Source of the DNA: Clostridia bacterium
Lineage (GTDB): Bacteria; Bacillota; Clostridia; TANB77; UBA1234
Direction of reading: 5' to 3'
Length of the DNA stretch: 34,024 nucleotides
Assembly: GCA_017469565.1 (NCBI GenBank)
Contig: JAFUGC010000045.1
Span: 1 to 34,024 of the forward strand
Of the stretch, positions 32,586 through 34,024 are shown in pieces. Each line of letters starts with the position of its first letter. Positions within the stretch are counted from its first letter, which is position 1. Both the position numbers and the translations under genes were made by a program. The notes beneath the pieces are model-generated. The model did no database searches. It had not been told where the DNA came from and saw only the letters and a program-made list of their open reading frames with translations.

Positions 32586-33584
32586 TTACTTCTCACTCAA
32601 TTGCCATCTCCAAGAATCTTTACACATTTGAACCAGGTCTTTTTCTGCCTTCCACCCTAATTCTTTTTCAGCCTTAGAAGCATCTGCATAGCACTCTGCA
32701 ATATCTCCACTTCTTCTTTCCACAATAACATAAGGTACCTTAATATGATTTGCCTTTTCAAAAGCATCAATAATTTCTAGTACACTATATCCTTTACCTG
32801 TACCCAAGTTAAAAGTAGAAGTTCCTTTATTTTGAAAAGCATAATCAATTGCTTTTACATGTCCTTTTGCCAAATCTACCACATGAATATAGTCCCTTAC
32901 ACCAGTACCATCTTTTGTAGGATAGTCATTTCCAAATACTGATAAAACAGGAAGTTTTCCTTTTGCAACCTGTGTAATATAAGGCATCAAATTGTTTGGG
33001 ATACCATTTGGGTCCTCACCAATTAAGCCACTTTCATGTGCCCCAATTGGGTTAAAATACCTTAGTAAGATAACAGATAAATCAGGATTACTCCTTGCCA
33101 CATCTCTCAAAATTTGCTCATTCATATATTTTGTCCAACCATATGGATTGGTGCACGATGTTGGCATATCCTCTGTTAAAGGTACCCTTTCCGGCACACC
33201 ATATACAGTTGCAGAGGAGCTAAATACAATATGATTCACATGATACTTTTTCATTGCTTCTAACAATACAATGGTACTATCAAGATTATTCTTATAATAC
33301 TCTAGTGGAATCGAACAAGATTCTCCTACTGCCTTAAGACCAGCAAAATGAATTACTGCATCAATTTGTTCATTTGCAAACAATTGATCTACCGCTGTTT
33401 CATCAGTAAAATCTAATTCATAATTCTTAAAATCCTTCTTAGTAATCTCTTTAATTCTATGAATCACATCACGCTTACTATTGCAAAAATTATCTCCGAT
33501 GACAATATCATATCCTGCCTCTAAAAGCTCAACTGCTGTGTGAGAGCCGATATAACCTGCCCCACCTGTTAATAAAACTTTCAA
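32586..33584 (-). CDS. galE: UDP-glucose 4-epimerase
   Basis: Interconverts UDP-glucose and UDP-galactose (or the N-acetyl forms) with bound NAD. The Rossmann motif is LLTGGAGYIGSH near the start, the catalytic Tyr-x3-Lys is in NPYGWTKYMNEQ, and HFAGLKAVGES and VRDYIHVVDLA are typical GalE segments. The start is TTG (33582-33584) with GAGGAGG 6 bases upstream; the longer open frame to 33632 is not supported. At 332 residues it is standard length. Products feed surface polysaccharide synthesis. It stands alone, 160 bases from the SPFH gene. Confidence 0.96.
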   Translation of the reverse strand: MKVLLTGGAGYIGSHTAVELLEAGYDIVIGDNFCNSKRDVIHRIKEITKKDFKNYELDFTDETAVDQLFANEQIDAVIHFAGLKAVGESCSIPLEYYKNNLDSTIVLLEAMKKYHVNHIVFSSSATVYGVPERVPLTEDMPTSCTNPYGWTKYMNEQILRDVARSNPDLSVILLRYFNPIGAHESGLIGEDPNGIPNNLMPYITQVAKGKLPVLSVFGNDYPTKDGTGVRDYIHVVDLAKGHVKAIDYAFQNKGTSTFNLGTGKGYSVLEIIDAFEKANHIKVPYVIVERRSGDIAECYADASKAEKELGWKAEKDLVQMCKDSWRWQLSEK

Positions 33585-33699
33585 AAAAATACCTCCTCTT
33601 ATTTTATACGATAAAAGAGATTGCCATATCAAACATCATTAGCAACCTCCTTTTATCAATCTATTATGAAACTATCAATGAGTCAAATTCTCATATATT

Positions 33700-34024
33700 T
33701 TATTTTTCAAGCATTGAAAGCTGAGCCATTTCCATTCTGTACCTACCCGTTTCTGGGTCTTGCTTGAATGCAATGATTGTCTTATCAATTTCATCCTCTA
33801 ATTGTCTTAAATCCGTTGAATAGTATATTTCAATACCCTTTAACTCAACTTTTATCCTCTTAATATCTCTAAAAAGGTCAATAACATGATTATCATCTTC
33901 CCCAATAATCACAAGCTGTGGTCTCTTATCAAAACCGCAATCCTTTGCCTGATAATTATCATAAAACTCTTCATAAAGCTTCATTTTTTCCATGAACTTT
34001 TCTTCCCAACCAGGATTACGCCTT
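33700..34024 (-). CDS. C-terminal part of an unidentified protein, cut by the window edge
   Basis: The frame stays open from the stop codon at 33700 to the last base, encoding at least 107 residues, beginning RRNPGWEEKFMEKMKLYEEF inside the visible part. An internal ATG at 33993 lacks a convincing ribosome binding site, so this is probably the end of a longer protein. The visible part alternates beta strands and helices (RPQLVIIGEDDNHVIDLF; GIEIYYSTDLRQLEDEID). No family is recognised. Confidence 0.6.
   Translation of the reverse strand, partial: RRNPGWEEKFMEKMKLYEEFYDNYQAKDCGFDKRPQLVIIGEDDNHVIDLFRDIKRIKVELKGIEIYYSTDLRQLEDEIDKTIIAFKQDPETGRYRMEMAQLSMLEK

Overview
The window looks like chromosomal DNA of a low-GC Gram-positive bacterium of the Clostridia type. 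Codon use is strongly AT-biased, ribosome binding sites are GGAGG-like with frequent TTG starts, and spoVT, S-layer-homology (SLH) domains, a SAM-I riboswitch ahead of metK, YqeY and ComFC are present. An uncultured gut lineage with a reduced genome is a guess; no taxonomic marker in the window decides it. No tRNA, rRNA, CRISPR array, integrase or transposase was seen.

Layout. 1-3.2 kb: the sporulation-type cluster spoVT, a MurJ/YabM-type flippase and hup on the minus strand, without the mazG gene that often sits inside it. 3.2-10.2 kb, minus strand: a KAP-type P-loop NTPase, comFC, an SLH surface protein, recD2 (read only with a +1 frameshift) and a small membrane protein. 10.2-10.34 kb: a 122-bp near-perfect palindrome. 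10.3-13.0 kb: an operon of two pilin-like proteins and a membrane-anchored GLUG-repeat protein. 13.2-15.6 kb: metK (SAM riboswitch), yqeY, rpsU, rpsT. 15.9-20.3 kb: a small membrane protein, an OGG1-type DNA glycosylase, a TraX-like membrane protein and a two-component system. 20.4-21.7 kb: divergent trxA and murI with overlapping promoters. 21.7-24.3 kb: a pilin-like stalk carrying eight Listeria-Bacteroides-type repeats. 24.5-27.4 kb: rpsF-ssb-rpsR, then rng and pth (the second +1-frameshifted gene). 27.5-30.2 kb: an orphan VirD4/TraG-like ATPase. 30.2-34 kb: a Tim44-like zinc-ribbon protein with an SPFH protein, galE, and the end of an unidentified gene cut by the window edge.

Main discovery candidate. 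pth and recD2 are both interrupted by a +1 shift, and in each the interrupted frame reaches a CGG codon exactly at the break (T-W-CGG-AAA). Skipping the C of CGG restores the correct protein; for Pth it regenerates the conserved start MKIIVGLGNPGK. A manual frame check of about 10,000 codons in the other genes found no other in-frame CGG. This suggests that CGG is unassigned or starved in this lineage and directs +1 frameshifting, rather than two chance sequencing errors.

Other notable points are the 122-bp palindrome, whose four arm mismatches would all be G-U pairs in the minus-strand RNA; a set of four pilin-like proteins sharing a head-domain signature but lacking the usual Glu5; the overlapping trxA/murI promoters on an inverted repeat; and a dispersed hairpin sequence found behind two plus-strand genes.
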